Origin: Atherinomorus stipes
Lineage: Eukaryota > Chordata > Actinopteri > Atheriniformes > Atherinidae
NCBI GenBank assembly: GCA_023101725.1
Contig: JALJCO010008708.1
Span: 334,023 to 398,022 of the forward strand
DNA length: 64,000 nt
Reading direction: 5' to 3'
The notes beneath the pieces were generated by a model that was given only the letters and a program-made list of their open reading frames with translations, was not told the origin of the DNA and made no database searches. Positions 24,101 to 34,848 of the stretch are shown piece after piece. The first letter of the stretch is position 1. Each line of letters starts with the position of its first letter. A program made the translations under genes and the position numbers.

Positions 24101-27100
24101 CTTACACTAAGACTTTAAGTTGTGTTAATGATTGATAATTTGGGGATCTGCTTTTTGCCCCTGAGGGAAAGCCAAGTTCCCCCGACGGTACAGTTTTAAC
24201 AGATTTACGTCCTCACAACGCGAGCAGAGCAAGGGCACTCGGATGAAGACGAGCTGACACCCAGAGGAAGACACATTTAATCCTTTAAAAGCTCGCTGCT
24301 CTCTGCTTTCTGTCAGACATGTTTGATGGAGATGTTTTACAGGTAGATGGTGCTGCTACTGTGCAATAACACGTCACTGCTCTGCAGGTCAAGTCTCAGC
24401 TTCAACCACCAGGTGGCGGTAATGCTTTGCAAGAAAGGTACATTTTTATGCAGGAGTCTGCAACCTTCACAGCCCAGAGAGCCGTTTCCCCTCAAAACAG
24501 ATATTTAAACGTGTCCGGAGCCGCAAATATTTCATGACCTTTCTTCAAAAAACAACTTGTAATTTTGATAAAAAAAAAAAAAGGTAAGAATTCTGAGATT
24601 TAAGTCAAAATTCTTATTTTGTTCTCAAATTTTTTTCTTCAGCTTCCGTACAAAACAATACATAAAAACTTTGAAAAAAACCTTATAATTTGATGAACAC
24701 TAACTAAGAAATTTGTTGCTATTTTTAAAGAACCAGAGTTTTATTTAGACTTTTAGGTTTTAGAAAACAAAATTACAGAAGAGGATTAAGGCCACTGTAG
24801 AAAAAATAAAATAAAATTCTGAGAAGAAAGTCAGAATTTTAACTTCTCCCAGAACATAAACAAAAAAAAAAAATAAAAATCAGGAGATTAAAAAAAAAAA
24901 AAAAAAAAAATCCTGAAAATTTGTTTTAATATTCCACAAAAGGAAAAAAAATTCCAGAAAAAGTAAGAATTTTGAGATTAAAGTCAAAATTCTTCTCAGG
25001 ATTTTTTTCTTCAGCTGCCCTAATTTTATTCCGTACAAAACAAATCATAAAAACTTTGAAAAAAAAAAAAAAAACTTATAATTTTGATGAACACTAACTT
25101 TATGAAATTTGTTGCCATTTTTAAAGAACCAGAGTTTTATTTAGACTTTTAGGTTTTAGAAAACAAAGTTACAGAAGAGGATTAAGGCCACTGAAGAAAA
25201 AATAAAGTAAAATTCTGAGAAGCAAGTCAGAATTTTAACTTCTTCCCGAACATTGTTCGGGAAAAAAAAAAGAAAAAAGAAAGAAAAAAAGAAAGAAAAA
25301 AAAAAAAAAGAAGAAAAAATCAGGAGAATTTAAAAAAAAAAAAAAACATTCTGAGAATTCTGACTTTCTTCAGATATTGGGGGAAAAAAAATCCTAAAAA
25401 TTTGTTTATTATTCTAGATAAAAGTTAGAATTCTGACTTTTTCAGTAATTGAACAAAGAAAACAGAGAGAAATGTTAAACATTACTGGTACTTTTACTTG
25501 TAAAAAGTTAGAGCTAAAACCTACATTTGTTGTCATGTATATTTTCAAATATTACTCAGTTCTTTCTCATTTTTAGTCGATGTCATTGAACCGTTGTGGA
25601 CGGTCCAAAGAGCCACTTGTTGCTCTGGAGCTGCAGGTTGCAGACCCCTGTTTTTAAGCATAAATAATTTGCAATGAAAAGGCAAATCACATAATCTAGT
25701 ACGTGTCATGCATGTAAATAAATCAACAAACAAAGATAGCAGTCCTCACAGTACTTATTTAGAATTAAAATGGAAATGTGATCATGTTTAAATGTTTTAA
25801 AGATGTTTAATGTGACTTGTTTCCCTTCAGTCTTTCCATCTAATTTATAAAGGTGGATCTAAATTAACGAGAAGTCATTTATCAAGTTATAAAAACTTCA
25901 GATACAGTAGGGATTCTATTATTGAGCAGATTTAGTGTTTTATAAAGGTTAATTAATGAGGAATAACAATGGTGACTTTCAGGGCAGATATTTGTTAGAT
26001 CTACAGGCTCTGGTGAATGTCGCGTTGGTTTCTGTCAGATACATAAAAGTAGTCAAAAAAGGACATTGCAAAACAAAGGTGTTAAAGCAACTGATATTTG
26101 AACCACCTACCAAACCTTGTCGGGGTTTAATGTTATTTTTCACACAAAAAAAAACACGCTATTAAAATAAATTCAAGAAGAAGAAAAAAAACTACTTGAG
26201 GAATTCTCTTTAAAAATACTGTAATCATCCATTAGGAACACTATTAAAGAATAAATGAAATAAAATGATTTTAAAATAATAAATTAATAAAAATGTTTAA
26301 ATTTTACTTTCTGTGGCTAAAGTAATCTGTGTTGTGTGAAAAACTGTTTGCCCTCTTCCTGATTTTTTTTTCATTTTTGTCACACTGAAATGTTTCAGAT
26401 CAAACAAATTAGCAATTTTTAAATGAAGATTTTTATTAGTAAGGGAAGAGAAAAATCCAAACCTTTATGGTCCTGTGTGAAAAAGTGATTGCCCCTCCTG
26501 TTAAAACATAAATGAACTGTGGTTTTTCACATCTTTGGAAAGCTGAGTTCAGTTTCTCTATCCACATCCAGGCCTGATTACTGCCACACCTGTTCTCCTT
26601 CCAGAAATCACTTAAATAGGACCTGCCTGACAAAGTGAAGTAGACCAAAAGATCCTCCAAAGCTAGACATCATGCTGCCATCCAAAGAAATTCAGGAACA
26701 AATGAGAAACAACAGTCATTGAGATCTATCAGTCTGGAAAAGGTTCCAAAGCCATTTCTAAAGCTTTGGGACTCCAGAGAACCACAGTGAGAACCATTAT
26801 CCACAAATGGTGAAAACATGGAACAGTGGTGAACCTTCCCAGGAGGGGCCGGCCGACCAAAATGACCCCAAGAGCACAGCGACGACTCATCCAAGAGGTC
26901 ACAAAAGACCCCAGAACAACATCCAAGAACTGCAGGCCTCACTTGCCTCAATGAAGGTCAGTGTTCATGACTCCCCCATCAGAAAGAGACTGGGGGGGCA
27001 AAAATGGCTGCATGGGAGAGTTCCAAGACCAAAACCACTGCTGAGCAAAAAGAACATAAAGGCTCGTCTCAGTTTAGCCAGAAAGCATCTTGATGATCCC

Positions 27101-30100
27101 CAAGACTTTTGGGAAAATCCTCTGTGGACTGACGAGACAAAAGTGGAACTTTCTGGAAGGTGGAGGTCCCATTACATCTGGCGTAAAAGTAACACGGCAT
27201 TTCAGAAAAGGAACATCATAGCAACAGTAAAACATGGTGGTGGTAGTGTGATGGTCTGGGGCTGTTTTGCTGCTTCAGGACCTGGAAGACTTGCTGTGGT
27301 AAATGGAACCATGAATTCTGCTTCTACCAAAAAATCCTGAAGGAGAACGTCCGGCCATCTGTTGGTGACCTCAAGCTGAAGCGCACTTGGGTTCTGCAGC
27401 AGAACAATGATCCAGAACACACCAGCAAGTCCACCTCTGAATGGCTTAAGAACAACAACATGAAGACTTTGGAGTGGCCTAGTCAAAGTCCCCAAACATT
27501 TTGTATTTACTTGTGTTATCTTTGTCTAATATTTAATCTGATCTGAAACATTTAAGTGTGACAAAAATGCAAAAAATAAGAAATCAGGAAGGGGGCAAAC
27601 ACTTTTTCACACAACTGTATTATTTAATAGGAGACACAGCTGAAAGGGTTAAAAATTAATTCAATTGATTAACTACAATTCAACAGTAACTGTGTTGTTA
27701 TAAACCCATCATTTTCATAAAAGGCCTTAATAAAAATAAAGTGTTAACTATTAAATTTTTACTTCACACTCAAAAATCTAAATAATCTAAAAGAATACAA
27801 TCTTCAAATTATTACCGTATTTTCTGGACTATAAGTCACACTTTTTTCCAGTTTGGTTGCTTGTGCAACTTATATACCAAAATATATACAATTTAACATA
27901 TTTTTGAAGTATTATTCATATTGACTGACAGGAGCCAAGTAGTAAATATTACCGTCTGATCTCAAAAGAGGGCGCTATAGGCTTGTGATGACTATATTCT
28001 GTTCCAAGGGCAAAAATCCCAAAATAGCCTTATCTCAGTGAGAGGAGTTCATTTTGGACATCTGCCTGTGTGGTGGAACAAATCCTCCAAAAACACTTTT
28101 ATCCTTCTTCGTTATGATGTTTGTTCATTTACGGGCATTAACGTTGGAATTAGACTGATTGGGTCATTTTTAGCAGTAAAAAGTTGGACATGAAAATCCG
28201 AAAAAAAAACCTTTTTTAGATAAATAAATGCGACTTATAGTCCGGTGCGACTTGTATATGTTTTTTTCCTCTTCATGATGCATTTTTTGACTGATGCGAC
28301 GTACACTTAGGAGCGACTTAAAGTCGAGAAAATACAAAATTAAAATGAGAAATAGATAAATACATAAATGATCCCCCATCCTGCTGATTTTAGACCAATC
28401 ATCTCGCTGTCAGCTTTGGCAGCACGACATCTGCTGAACACTCACCGGAGAGTTTGTCTTACCTTCCCTTGCCCATCGTGCACTCTGTAGACGCTGTGCT
28501 TGTAAACCCGACCCCGGACCCCCGCCCTGTTCATCTCATTGTTTGGAAGGTTGTCATAAAAATGGATGTTGTCGTCCTCATCCTCCAGCTTGTCTGGGAT
28601 GTTGGTATCAAGAGGGATGAGGATGAGGAGTTTCCTGGAGCCGCGGCCCCAGAGGGAATTGCTGGACTGATGCGTGGCACGAAACGCTGCGATGGACTCC
28701 TCCAGACCTGCATGGATGCAAATTCAGATCTCTTAATGCACGTTCAGCGCTGTACAGCTCGGGAACGCTGAGGAAACAGCAGCTGGCTGGTTGGAAACAC
28801 AGTAAATGCTGTAAAATCCAACAACGAGCATCCGTGTGGTGTGTGCATGCATGTGTTACTGACGTGGGAGCACCAGCTGCAGGTAACCCAGGTAGAAGGA
28901 CCAGGCCAGGCCGTGGGCCACGTTCATCTTCCCCCTCTCGCAGAGGTCTGACACCTCCACCTCAGACGGACCCTGCAGAAACAGCCAGAAGGATGACACA
29001 ACTCCTCCCCTCGGCTCCGAAGGGCATCAGGCAAAAGAAAAAGAGCATTCATTCACCGAAGCTGCTCTTTCTTACGTAGGACAGAAATGTCTTTAGACAG
29101 AATTCAGAGCAAAGAAAAGCTGCGAAGCTGCAGGAGATTATGATTTTAGATTATGATTATGATTACGGTCTGAGCACAAGGGTCATTCTCGCTGATGAAG
29201 ACACGTTTTGAGACAGAAAAGAGCTGCAACGCTTACAAACAGCTGATGCTCTGACAGTTGTTCTTACAGGCATTTAAAGGAACATTCCACCCACAGAATG
29301 ATGTAACTTTATCTTCCACTTCCCCTCATGGTGAGAAAGACTCTGGAGCACATTTTTAATATCTCAAATGCAGCCGGCGACCAGGAAGGCTTCTGGTTTC
29401 CCCCCAACTTTCATATAATGGAGTTCACCGGGGCCCGAGCCAAAAAGGTCCATTAAAGTCCACAAAAACTTGTCAATATTCCTCCATTAATCCAAGTGTC
29501 CTGAGTGGGTGCGCCAGAATTTACTGGAAACGACGTCATGTAGTAGATTTGTAGAGCCTAAACAGAACTACATCTTAATTTCACGAAGTCGTGCATATGC
29601 GCGTTCACGAAACTACGGAAGCCTCGGGGTTCAGAGCCTACTCTGCTGATAATACAAGCGTAGAAGAAGAAATTCACTGTTTACATTGTGCTAAGAGCGA
29701 CAGAGCTGCAGACAAACCGGGACAAACACAAGAGGCTCCAAGAGGGGTTGATACTGATTTAAAACAAAGAAAGAAAGAAAAAGAAAACGTGCGATCTCGT
29801 TTGCCGCCGCCTCCGTAGAAAGAAAAAAAAACAAAACTCATACAGCTTGATAAGGTACAAAAATGGACCAGGACCGAAGGTACAGAAATGTCTTTCAGAA
29901 AGGACCCCCCCCCCCCCCAGCTACCCTTTTAAGTACAAACTGGTACCTTTATTTTTGAGTGTGTAGAAAAGTCCCTGCATGATGTGCCCTGATATCTACG
30001 TGTATCTGCAGGTTCAGGTTCAACTTTACACACAGTGGAAAGTACAAGTTAACACGTGTGTCCAGGTTTTCATCCACCACCCAGCTGTTTGAGATAATAA

Positions 30101-33100
30101 TGACTGACTGAAATATTTAGTTTTCATATGCACTGATGTGTTTTCATAAGAACCACTGAGCACTTTAACAGTTTCACTAATGTCACATACATTTATGTCA
30201 TTTATGTAATTAATTGACAATATTCTGTAATTCATTTCATATGGATTCACTTTGGTCAATAAATTCGGACACATATTGTGGTGCATCGTGGATTCATTTT
30301 ATTGCAATATATTGATTATTGCAGAATCGCAGTATCGTGATATTATCGTTATCGTAGGTAAAATATTGTGATAGTATCGTATCATACCTAGTGATTCAAA
30401 CATGTGGAAATGAGCGATGATTGTGTGTGAAGTTGGAACCTCACCAGCATTCCCAGGCTTTTAAACAGCGTGTAAGCAACGGGAGTCAGGAAAAGCAGTT
30501 CCCAGTGTTGGTTTGTGTGCGGCAGAGTGTGCCTGGTGAGGTGCAGCACCAGGGCGGCCACCGCTGCAGCCAGCAGGGTTTTACCCCACAAACCGCAGGC
30601 CCACAGCATGTGGAGCGCTCGGCTTCCATACCTGCAAACACAGAGAGCAACAACATGCTGTTGGTGTTGATTCTGCGTCCGAACTGTGTCATCTGCCACT
30701 AACTTATGCTGAGCTGGTCACTGGAACAAAACATAAAACAATCATTGATGTAGTTTTACAAATATTAAAGGAGTAGTCCACCCACAGAATGATGTAACTT
30801 TATCTTCCACTTCCCCTCATGGTGACAAAGACTCTGCAGCACTTTTTTAATATCTCAAATGCAGCCGGTGATCAGGAAGGCGTCTCATTCTCATCTCATG
30901 GGTAGCGTCCAGAATTTACTGGAAACCCATCATTTAGTAGATTTTTAGAGCCTAAACAGTACTACATCAGTACTACATCAGTACTACATCACATCTCCTG
31001 CAAACACGCTGATGCGCGTTCACAAAACTACAGAGGCCGCGGCAGACGAGATCACACGTTCTCTTTTTCTTTCTTTCTTTGTTTTAAATCAACATCAACC
31101 CCTCTTGGACCCTCTTGTGTTTGTCCCGGTTTGTCTGCAGCTCTGTCGCTCTTAGCACAATGTAAACAGCGAATTTCTTCTTCTACGCTTGTATTATCGG
31201 CAGAGTAGGCTCTGAACGCCGAGGCTTCCGTAGTTTCGTGAACGCGCATATGCACCTTTTGCAGAAGTAAGATGTTCTTCTGTTTAGGCTCTAAAAAATC
31301 TCCTAAATGACGTCGTTTCCAGTAAATTGTGGACGCTACCCACTCAGGACACTTGGATTACATTGGACGAGCAGTATGGAGGAATATTGACAAGTTTTTG
31401 TGGACTTTTATGGACCTTTTTGGTTCGGACCCTGGTGAACTCCATTATATGAAAGTTGGGGGGAAACCAGAAGCCTTCCTGATCGCCCGCTGCATTTGAG
31501 ATATTAAAAAAGTGCTGCAGAGTCTTTCTCACCATGAGGGGAAGTGGAAGATAAAGTTACATCATTCTGTGGGTGGAATGTTCCTTTAAGACTGTCCTCT
31601 CCCGTCCAGGCTCCGTTCTGGTAGAAAAGGTGTGAATATTTCTTGCTGGAACACAGTTCCGGTCCGTTCCGGCTTACTTTCACCTCTGATCTGAAATCAG
31701 CTGTGACCTGGCAACTATAACAGAAATAGAACATTTTTATGTAGCTACATCAAATGACTGCCTGTCTGAGGTTGACATCATTATTATGATTATTATTAAA
31801 AAGTAAAAAAGAAATAAACAGCGACATAATGAGATATACAGGGGGTGGACAATGAAACTGAAGCACTTGGTTTTAGACCACAATCATTTATTAGTATGGG
31901 GGGGGGGCCTCCTTTTGCGGCCAATACAGCGACAATTCGTCTTGGAAATGACATCTCCAAGTCCTGAACAGTGGTCAGAGGGATTTTAAGCCATTCTTCT
32001 TGCAGGATAGTGGCCAGGTCACTACGTGATGCTGGTGGAGGAAAACGTTTCCTGACTCGCTTCTCCAAAACTCCCCAAAGTGGCTCAATAATATTTAGAT
32101 CTGGTGACTTTGCAGGCCATGGGAGATGTTCAGCTTCACTTTCATGTTCATCAAACCAATCTTTCACCAGTCTTGCTGTGTGTATTTGTGCATTGTCATC
32201 CTGATACACTGCACCGCCTTCAGGATACAATGTTTGAACCTTTGGATGCACATGGTCCTCCAGAATGGTTCAGTAGTCCTTGGCCCATCTAGCACAAGTC
32301 CTGGGCCAAGCGAATGCCGTGATTTGGGCCGCTGTGGTTTTACGTTTTTTGGATACAATCCGGGTTAGCACCCGAACATCCCGTTCAGACAGCTTCCTCT
32401 TGCGTCCACAGTTAATCCTGTTGGATGTGGTTCGTCCTTCTTGGTGGTATGCTGACATTACCCTGGATACTGTGGCTCTTGATACATCACAAAGACTTGT
32501 CTTGGTCACAGATGCGCCAGCAAGACGTGCACCAACAATTTGTCCTCTTTTGAACTTTGATATGTCACCCATAATGTTGTATGCATTGCAATGTTTTGAG
32601 CAAAACCGTGCTTTTTACCTGCTAATTGAACCTTCACACTCTGCTCTTACTGGTGCAATTAATGAATATTTGCCACCAGGCTGGTCTGATTTAGCCATGA
32701 AACCTCCCACACTAAAATGACAGCTGTTTCAGTTTCATTGTCTAACCCCTGTACGTTCAGATCATGGGTTGTATTTTACTCGCAGATATTCAGCACAAGA
32801 TATACCAATAACTTAGAAGTCAATGTAGTTAACCCAGTATTTGCAATGCAAACATGCTCCTGTCACATCCTCCACAGCAGCATTTCCCTCCTGTGATGTC
32901 TCTCTCTGTGTTGCAGTGTGTTCGCATGGCTGCTGAACTCAGATGGGGTGACTCATCAAAATTATTAGCTGGTGTAGACTTACATCTACCCTGGTCTGCC
33001 GAGCAGTCATTGAGACTTTGACCCTTGAACAATTAAATGTATTAACATGACTTTGTTTTCATGTTAATTTTGTTAATCTGAACTGGTAATAATGCCTGAG

Positions 33101-34776
33101 CCCTTCACCCCAAGACATTTGGCCAAATGTCCCTTTTTTCCACAAATCCAAGGTGGCAACCCTAAAACTCAAACGCCATCTGTTTTACGACCCCCGTACT
33201 TCGTATTAAATCTCTGGGATGCGTTGTTATGCAGCGTGAATGTCTGTAAACGGCTCCACCATCAGTTTCTTCTTCTTTTATTCTCCGTGTGTGAGCAGAG
33301 GACGGCTGTATCACAGCTACAGTGTTGGGATGCAGCCGTGAGCTGATCAATGACTGGTCGCGGCCGTGATACTGGTATTGTTCCAGTACCAGTCTCCCCA
33401 GTACAACACGGGGATCATTTCTGCCACCGCGGTGGTTTAATCTGACATGGTGACCATGGTTACCATGGTGACCATGGTGAAAGACTGAATAAATCATGGA
33501 TCTGAACCTGCAGACGTTATCAGAGGGTTTCTGAAGACAGTCACTCCTACTGTCCTGTTATCACCATGGTAACTGTTTAATGCATTAACGTTTGATTTTT
33601 GCAACCGAACAAATACCAGGACTCAAACATTATATTTTTCGACACTTTCACGTCATCATGACCTCATCTGCATTAAAAGTCGAGTCTTGCATGTAAACAC
33701 ACGTCTTCTCATAGTTCAGTAATGCTTTTCTGGGTTTTCTTGCCCCCTGGTTTGCGCGTGCATCCTATCTGTGACGTTGCTCGGAAACCCACCTATGCTA
33801 TTTCTATTAGTTATTATTTTTAATTAAGAATTATGACTGTTTTGTTGTTAGAAACGTGTATGTTCTTTTGTTAGTTTTTGTGTTGTTTTCCTGTTTGTGT
33901 TATTCTTTAGTCTCTCTAGTTCTGTACTAAACTGGTTCAAAACGTACTTGGAAAACAGGAAGTACTTTGTGTCAGTAGGTAATTTTACATCTGAGCAGAC
34001 AAAAATGGCCTGTGGAGTTCCCCAGGGCTCCATCCTGGGACCTCTTCTGTTTAACATCTTCATGCTACCACTGGCTCAGGTTATAAAGAACAACAATATT
34101 AGTTACCATAGCTACGCAGATGACACACAGCTGTATATTACAGTGTCACCAGGAGACCAGGGCCCTGTACAGGCTCTTGGTAAATGTATTGATGAGATTA
34201 ATGACTGGATGTGCCTCAACTTTCTTCAGCTGAACAAAAACAAAACTGAGGTGATTGTTTTGTTGTGAATGAATATATAATAAATAAACAGCGTTGTAAC
34301 AATATCAAAAAGAAACATTAAATATGTAAATTACAACAAAAACCTGCTCCTTGTGCAGTATAGATGCCTGTCTGTAAATTATGCTACACACATTCAGCGT
34401 TTCAGCAAGTTAAAAAAGCAAATAAAATATCGGCCTAAAATATCGGCCGGCAAATGTATCGGTCTGTTCTTACTTTAAACTACATGCCAGAACTTTGCTA
34501 TAAACTCAGCTGTTCTCCCGTCTGCTTGCAGCAGCTCCACCTTTCTCACCTCGTGTTCGAATGGTGCAGCATCTCCTCCGGCAGCAGACAGAGACCGTGC
34601 ACCAGAGGACCAGACGTCACGGCGAGTACGGCTAAAGCCCCCCAGCCAAAAACCCTCTCTGAGGATGTCATCACCAGGCAGACCGTTGCTACGACAGCCA
34701 GCACAACCGCACACAGCTTTGGCAAATTCCCACGAGGCCGAGGGACGACAGCATCCTGATCTCGGAGAGCCTGCAT
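14835..34776 (-). CDS. sting1: STING (stimulator of interferon genes), six coding exons
   Basis: ER-resident receptor for cyclic dinucleotides (2'3'-cGAMP from cGAS) that recruits TBK1 and IRF3 and activates NF-kB. Six exons (34776-34550, 30631-30445, 28972-28864, 28707-28463, 24039-23853, 15100-14835) join in phase to 406 residues. Each internal boundary has AG and GT. Transmembrane segments: about 19-37, 44-66, 94-108 and 119-137. MNVAHGLAW (154-162) opens the ligand-binding domain. By alignment to human numbering, Y168, R235, R241, Y243, E263 and T266 match Y167, R232, R238, Y240, E260 and T263. The tail has PTLMFS (378-383) in place of human PELLIS, so the pLxIS isoleucine is F; QPLR (390-393) matches the TBK1-binding motif. 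PTENTE (395-400) fits the TRAF6 consensus PxExx(acidic/aromatic). Cys88 is kept, but human Cys91 corresponds to Trp. The ATG directly follows an acceptor-like CTCGACAG, so a 5' untranslated exon probably lies upstream. Confidence 0.95.
15134..15749. repeat. 88-copy heptamer array (GAACTAC / AAACTAC)
   Basis: 616 bp, exactly 88 units of 7 bp, almost all either GAACTAC or AAACTAC in irregular order, with rare variants (GAACCAC, AATCTAC, AACTGCG). The two main variants differ at CG versus CA across the unit junction, as CpG deamination would produce. It lies in sting1 intron 5, next to the exon 6 acceptor. Open frames of about 220 codons through it (repeating NYELRTT) are by-products of the stop-free unit. 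Confidence 0.97.
15804..16788. mobile_element. MITE family B, copy interrupted by a hAT MITE
   Basis: Opposite orientation to 6585-7090, with the same GGTACAA/TTGTACC interior and end block. A 395 bp element (16270-16664) sits inside it. A G run lies at 15857-15874. Confidence 0.75.
16270..16664. mobile_element. hAT-type MITE with 8 bp duplication AGTATATA
   Basis: Ends TAGGGCTGGACAATTAATTG and AATCGTCCAGCCC are inverted. AGTATATA is directly repeated at 16262-16269 and 16665-16672. The paralogue at 6585-7090 has a single ATATACT at the matching place, which shows the empty site. Confidence 0.88.
16790..16955. mobile_element. hAT element end fragment (same family as 38715-39614)
   Basis: Matches the complement of the 39450-39600 end: repeated AAGTACTTGAGTAAAAGTA words, 'gaaagtcgtccgc' against 'gcgactttcac', and 'ttaataaaa' against 'ttttattaacagtac'. 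Truncated. Confidence 0.65.
16960..17331. other. Intronic, nothing recognised
   Basis: Within sting1 intron 5. A minus-strand frame at 16996-17238 (80 codons) has no recognisable domain. Confidence 0.4.
17332..22760. repeat. 5.4 kb satellite with ~311 bp higher-order unit
   Basis: Built of GTATACTGTTAGT, ACTTCAAGCTTAC and AAAGTACACTTT words. Three subunit types of about 83, 137 and 91 bp alternate. Distances between successive AGCTCACTTTTAC marks are 311-312 bp in the core (19135, 19447, 19758; 20817, 21129, 21440). Edges are diverged and the centre is homogeneous, as unequal exchange predicts. Subunits carry AAGCTT and GTATAC palindromes. It fills most of sting1 intron 5. Its left edge matches a dispersed element at 37066-37168. 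A poly-A/AT patch interrupts it at 18925-18962. Confidence 0.95.
22770..23852. other. Intronic, nothing firmly recognised
   Basis: Between the satellite and sting1 exon 5. TATGTATATG/TACATATG words at 23130-23260 and AATAAACTAAAC plus an A run near 23523-23551 may be the end of an old retro-insertion. No conserved frame. Confidence 0.4.
23853..24039 (-). CDS. sting1: sting1 coding exon 5
   Basis: Residues 257-318, including [16 protein letters not shown] (262-277), the most conserved STING segment, with ligand contacts E263 and T266. The acceptor lies behind a (TG)n tract, GTGTGTGTGCAG; donor GTGCGG. It ends one base into codon 319. Confidence 0.95.
24451..25650. mobile_element. hAT-type element with near-perfect 8 bp duplication
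   Basis: Ends CAGGAGTCTGCAACC and GGTTGCAGACCCCTG. Flanks TTTTTATG (24443-24450) and TTTTTAAG (25651-25658) are an 8 bp duplication with one mismatch. The interior is mostly palindromic AAGTCAGAATTTT-type sequence and A runs, itself two partial copies of the 56422-57081 family. Related copy at 34849-36287. In sting1 intron 4. Confidence 0.82.
25660..26320. other. Intronic, nothing recognised
   Basis: AT-rich sting1 intron 4 sequence with no supported element or frame. Confidence 0.4.
26327..27617 (+). mobile_element. Tc1-like transposon, inactivated
   Basis: Inverted ends: GTTGTGTGAAAAACTGTTTG at the left; AACACTTTTTCACACAACTG followed by TA at the right. The plus strand carries a broken Tc1 transposase between them (26676-27500). 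Inserted in sting1 intron 4 in the opposite orientation to the gene. Confidence 0.88.
26676..27500 (+). pseudogene. Tc1-like transposase pseudogene
   Basis: Starts near ATGCTGCCATCCAAAG. The DNA-binding region is frameshifted. A continuous catalytic part at 26807-27340 shows [10 protein letters not shown] with the first catalytic Asp, then [14 protein letters not shown] and [18 protein letters not shown] further frameshift follows near 27325. The second catalytic Asp is read as Asn (QQNNDPEHT). The coding sequence breaks off after WPSQSP, so the region with the third acidic residue is deleted. It cannot make active enzyme. Confidence 0.88.
27815..28335. mobile_element. GTATTTTC-TGGACTATAAGTC fish MITE
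   Basis: The left end, CCGTATTTTCTGGACTATAA, is mirrored by 'cttaaagtcgagaaaatac' at the right, with a second inner pair (ACTTATAGTCCGGTGCGACTT near 28230). A common class of teleost non-coding inverted-repeat element. It ends about 130 bp downstream of sting1 exon 4, in intron 4. Confidence 0.7.
28463..28707 (-). CDS. sting1: sting1 coding exon 4
   Basis: Residues 175-256: most of the cyclic-dinucleotide-binding core, including [10 protein letters not shown] (234-243), the lid strand carrying two ligand-contacting arginines. Acceptor CCATGCAG; donor GTAAGA. Confidence 0.95.
28864..28972 (-). CDS. sting1: sting1 coding exon 3
   Basis: Residues 139-174 plus one base: the connector helix region and the start of the ligand-binding domain ([12 protein letters not shown]). 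Acceptor TTCTGCAG; donor GTCAGT. It is 156 bp from exon 4, the only short intron of the gene. Confidence 0.94.
29273..29830 (+). mobile_element. Long-TIR element, one-armed copy
   Basis: The left arm (GGAACATTCCACCCACAGAA...) and inner part are homologous to 30766-31589, with the inner part in inverted order relative to that copy. The right arm is missing, replaced by a family B fragment. A short open frame at 29591-29818 is shared with the other copy. Lies in sting1 intron 2. Confidence 0.75.
29838..29966. mobile_element. MITE family B fragment
   Basis: CTTGATAAGGTACAAAAATG through TACCTTTATTTTTGAGTGTG matches the right third of 6585-7090, including a C run in place of part of the interior. 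Confidence 0.7.
30255..30395. mobile_element. ATCGTGATATT-type MITE remnant
   Basis: Repeated CGTGATATTATCG, GTATCGTAT and TATTGTGATAGT words resemble the subterminal parts of hAT-type fish MITEs. Ends not resolved. It lies close to sting1 exon 2, in intron 2. Confidence 0.5.
30445..30631 (-). CDS. sting1: sting1 coding exon 2
   Basis: Residues 76-138, with transmembrane segments 3 and 4 and Cys88. Acceptor TTTGCAG ends at 30632; donor GTGAGG starts at 30444. It ends in phase 0. Confidence 0.93.
30766..31589. mobile_element. Long-TIR element, two-armed copy
   Basis: The first ~115 bases (from 30766) are repeated in reverse complement at about 31475-31589: CACCCACAGAATGATGTAAC pairs with GTTACATCATTCTGTGGGTG. 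The interior (31052-31255, minus) holds the short frame also found at 29591-29818. In sting1 intron 1. No recognisable transposase. Confidence 0.82.
31839..32751 (-). mobile_element. Tc1/mariner transposon with internal deletion
   Basis: TIRs CAGGGGGTGGACAATGAAAC and GTTTCATTGTCTAACCCCTG, with TA on each side (31837-31838, 32752-32753). At 913 bp it is well short of the usual 1.3-1.7 kb. The minus strand carries both ends of a DD34E-type transposase with the middle missing. Sits in sting1 intron 1, same orientation as the gene. Confidence 0.9.
31850..32572 (-). pseudogene. Tc1/mariner transposase pseudogene, middle deleted
   Basis: The N-terminal part (32572-32325) begins [19 protein letters not shown] and has helix-turn-helix character ([16 protein letters not shown]), then [10 protein letters not shown]. 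After a deletion and frame change, the C-terminal part (from 32251) has [11 protein letters not shown] with the second catalytic Asp and [11 protein letters not shown] with the Glu. The first catalytic Asp is lost with the deletion. The Asp and Glu spacing fits a Tc1-like DDE enzyme. Confidence 0.85.
32760..33880. other. Intronic, nothing recognised
   Basis: sting1 intron 1. ACCATGG/CCATGGT words at 33449-33478 form a short palindromic cluster. No coding potential supported. Confidence 0.4.
33897..34268 (+). pseudogene. LINE reverse transcriptase fragment (L2/Rex-like)
   Basis: The 123-codon frame holds [18 protein letters not shown] and YADDTQLYI, the reverse transcriptase fingers/palm motifs with the catalytic YADD, then LNKNKTEVI. 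Everything before and after is missing. Orientation is opposite to sting1, in whose intron 1 it lies. Clade placement (L2, CR1 or Rex) is by motif style only. Confidence 0.85.
34550..34776 (-). CDS. sting1: sting1 coding exon 1
   Basis: Residues 1-75 plus two bases of codon 76: the N-terminus and transmembrane segments 1 and 2. The donor is GTGAGA at 34549. The sequence before the ATG (TTTCCCTCGACAG) looks like a splice acceptor, which supports starting here and not at in-frame upstream ATGs, whose codons fall in a G/C homopolymer. Confidence 0.92.
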
Positions 34777-34848
34777 CTGTCGAGGGAAAGTCAAGAGGGG
34801 TGGGGGGGGGGGGGGGGCACTAATATTAAAACCAGAGGCATCCATCAA

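Noticed and set aside
26807..27340. 177-codon frame as a cellular gene
   Set aside because: It is the catalytic part of a Tc1 transposase inside inverted repeats, with a mutated second Asp and a deleted third acidic residue.
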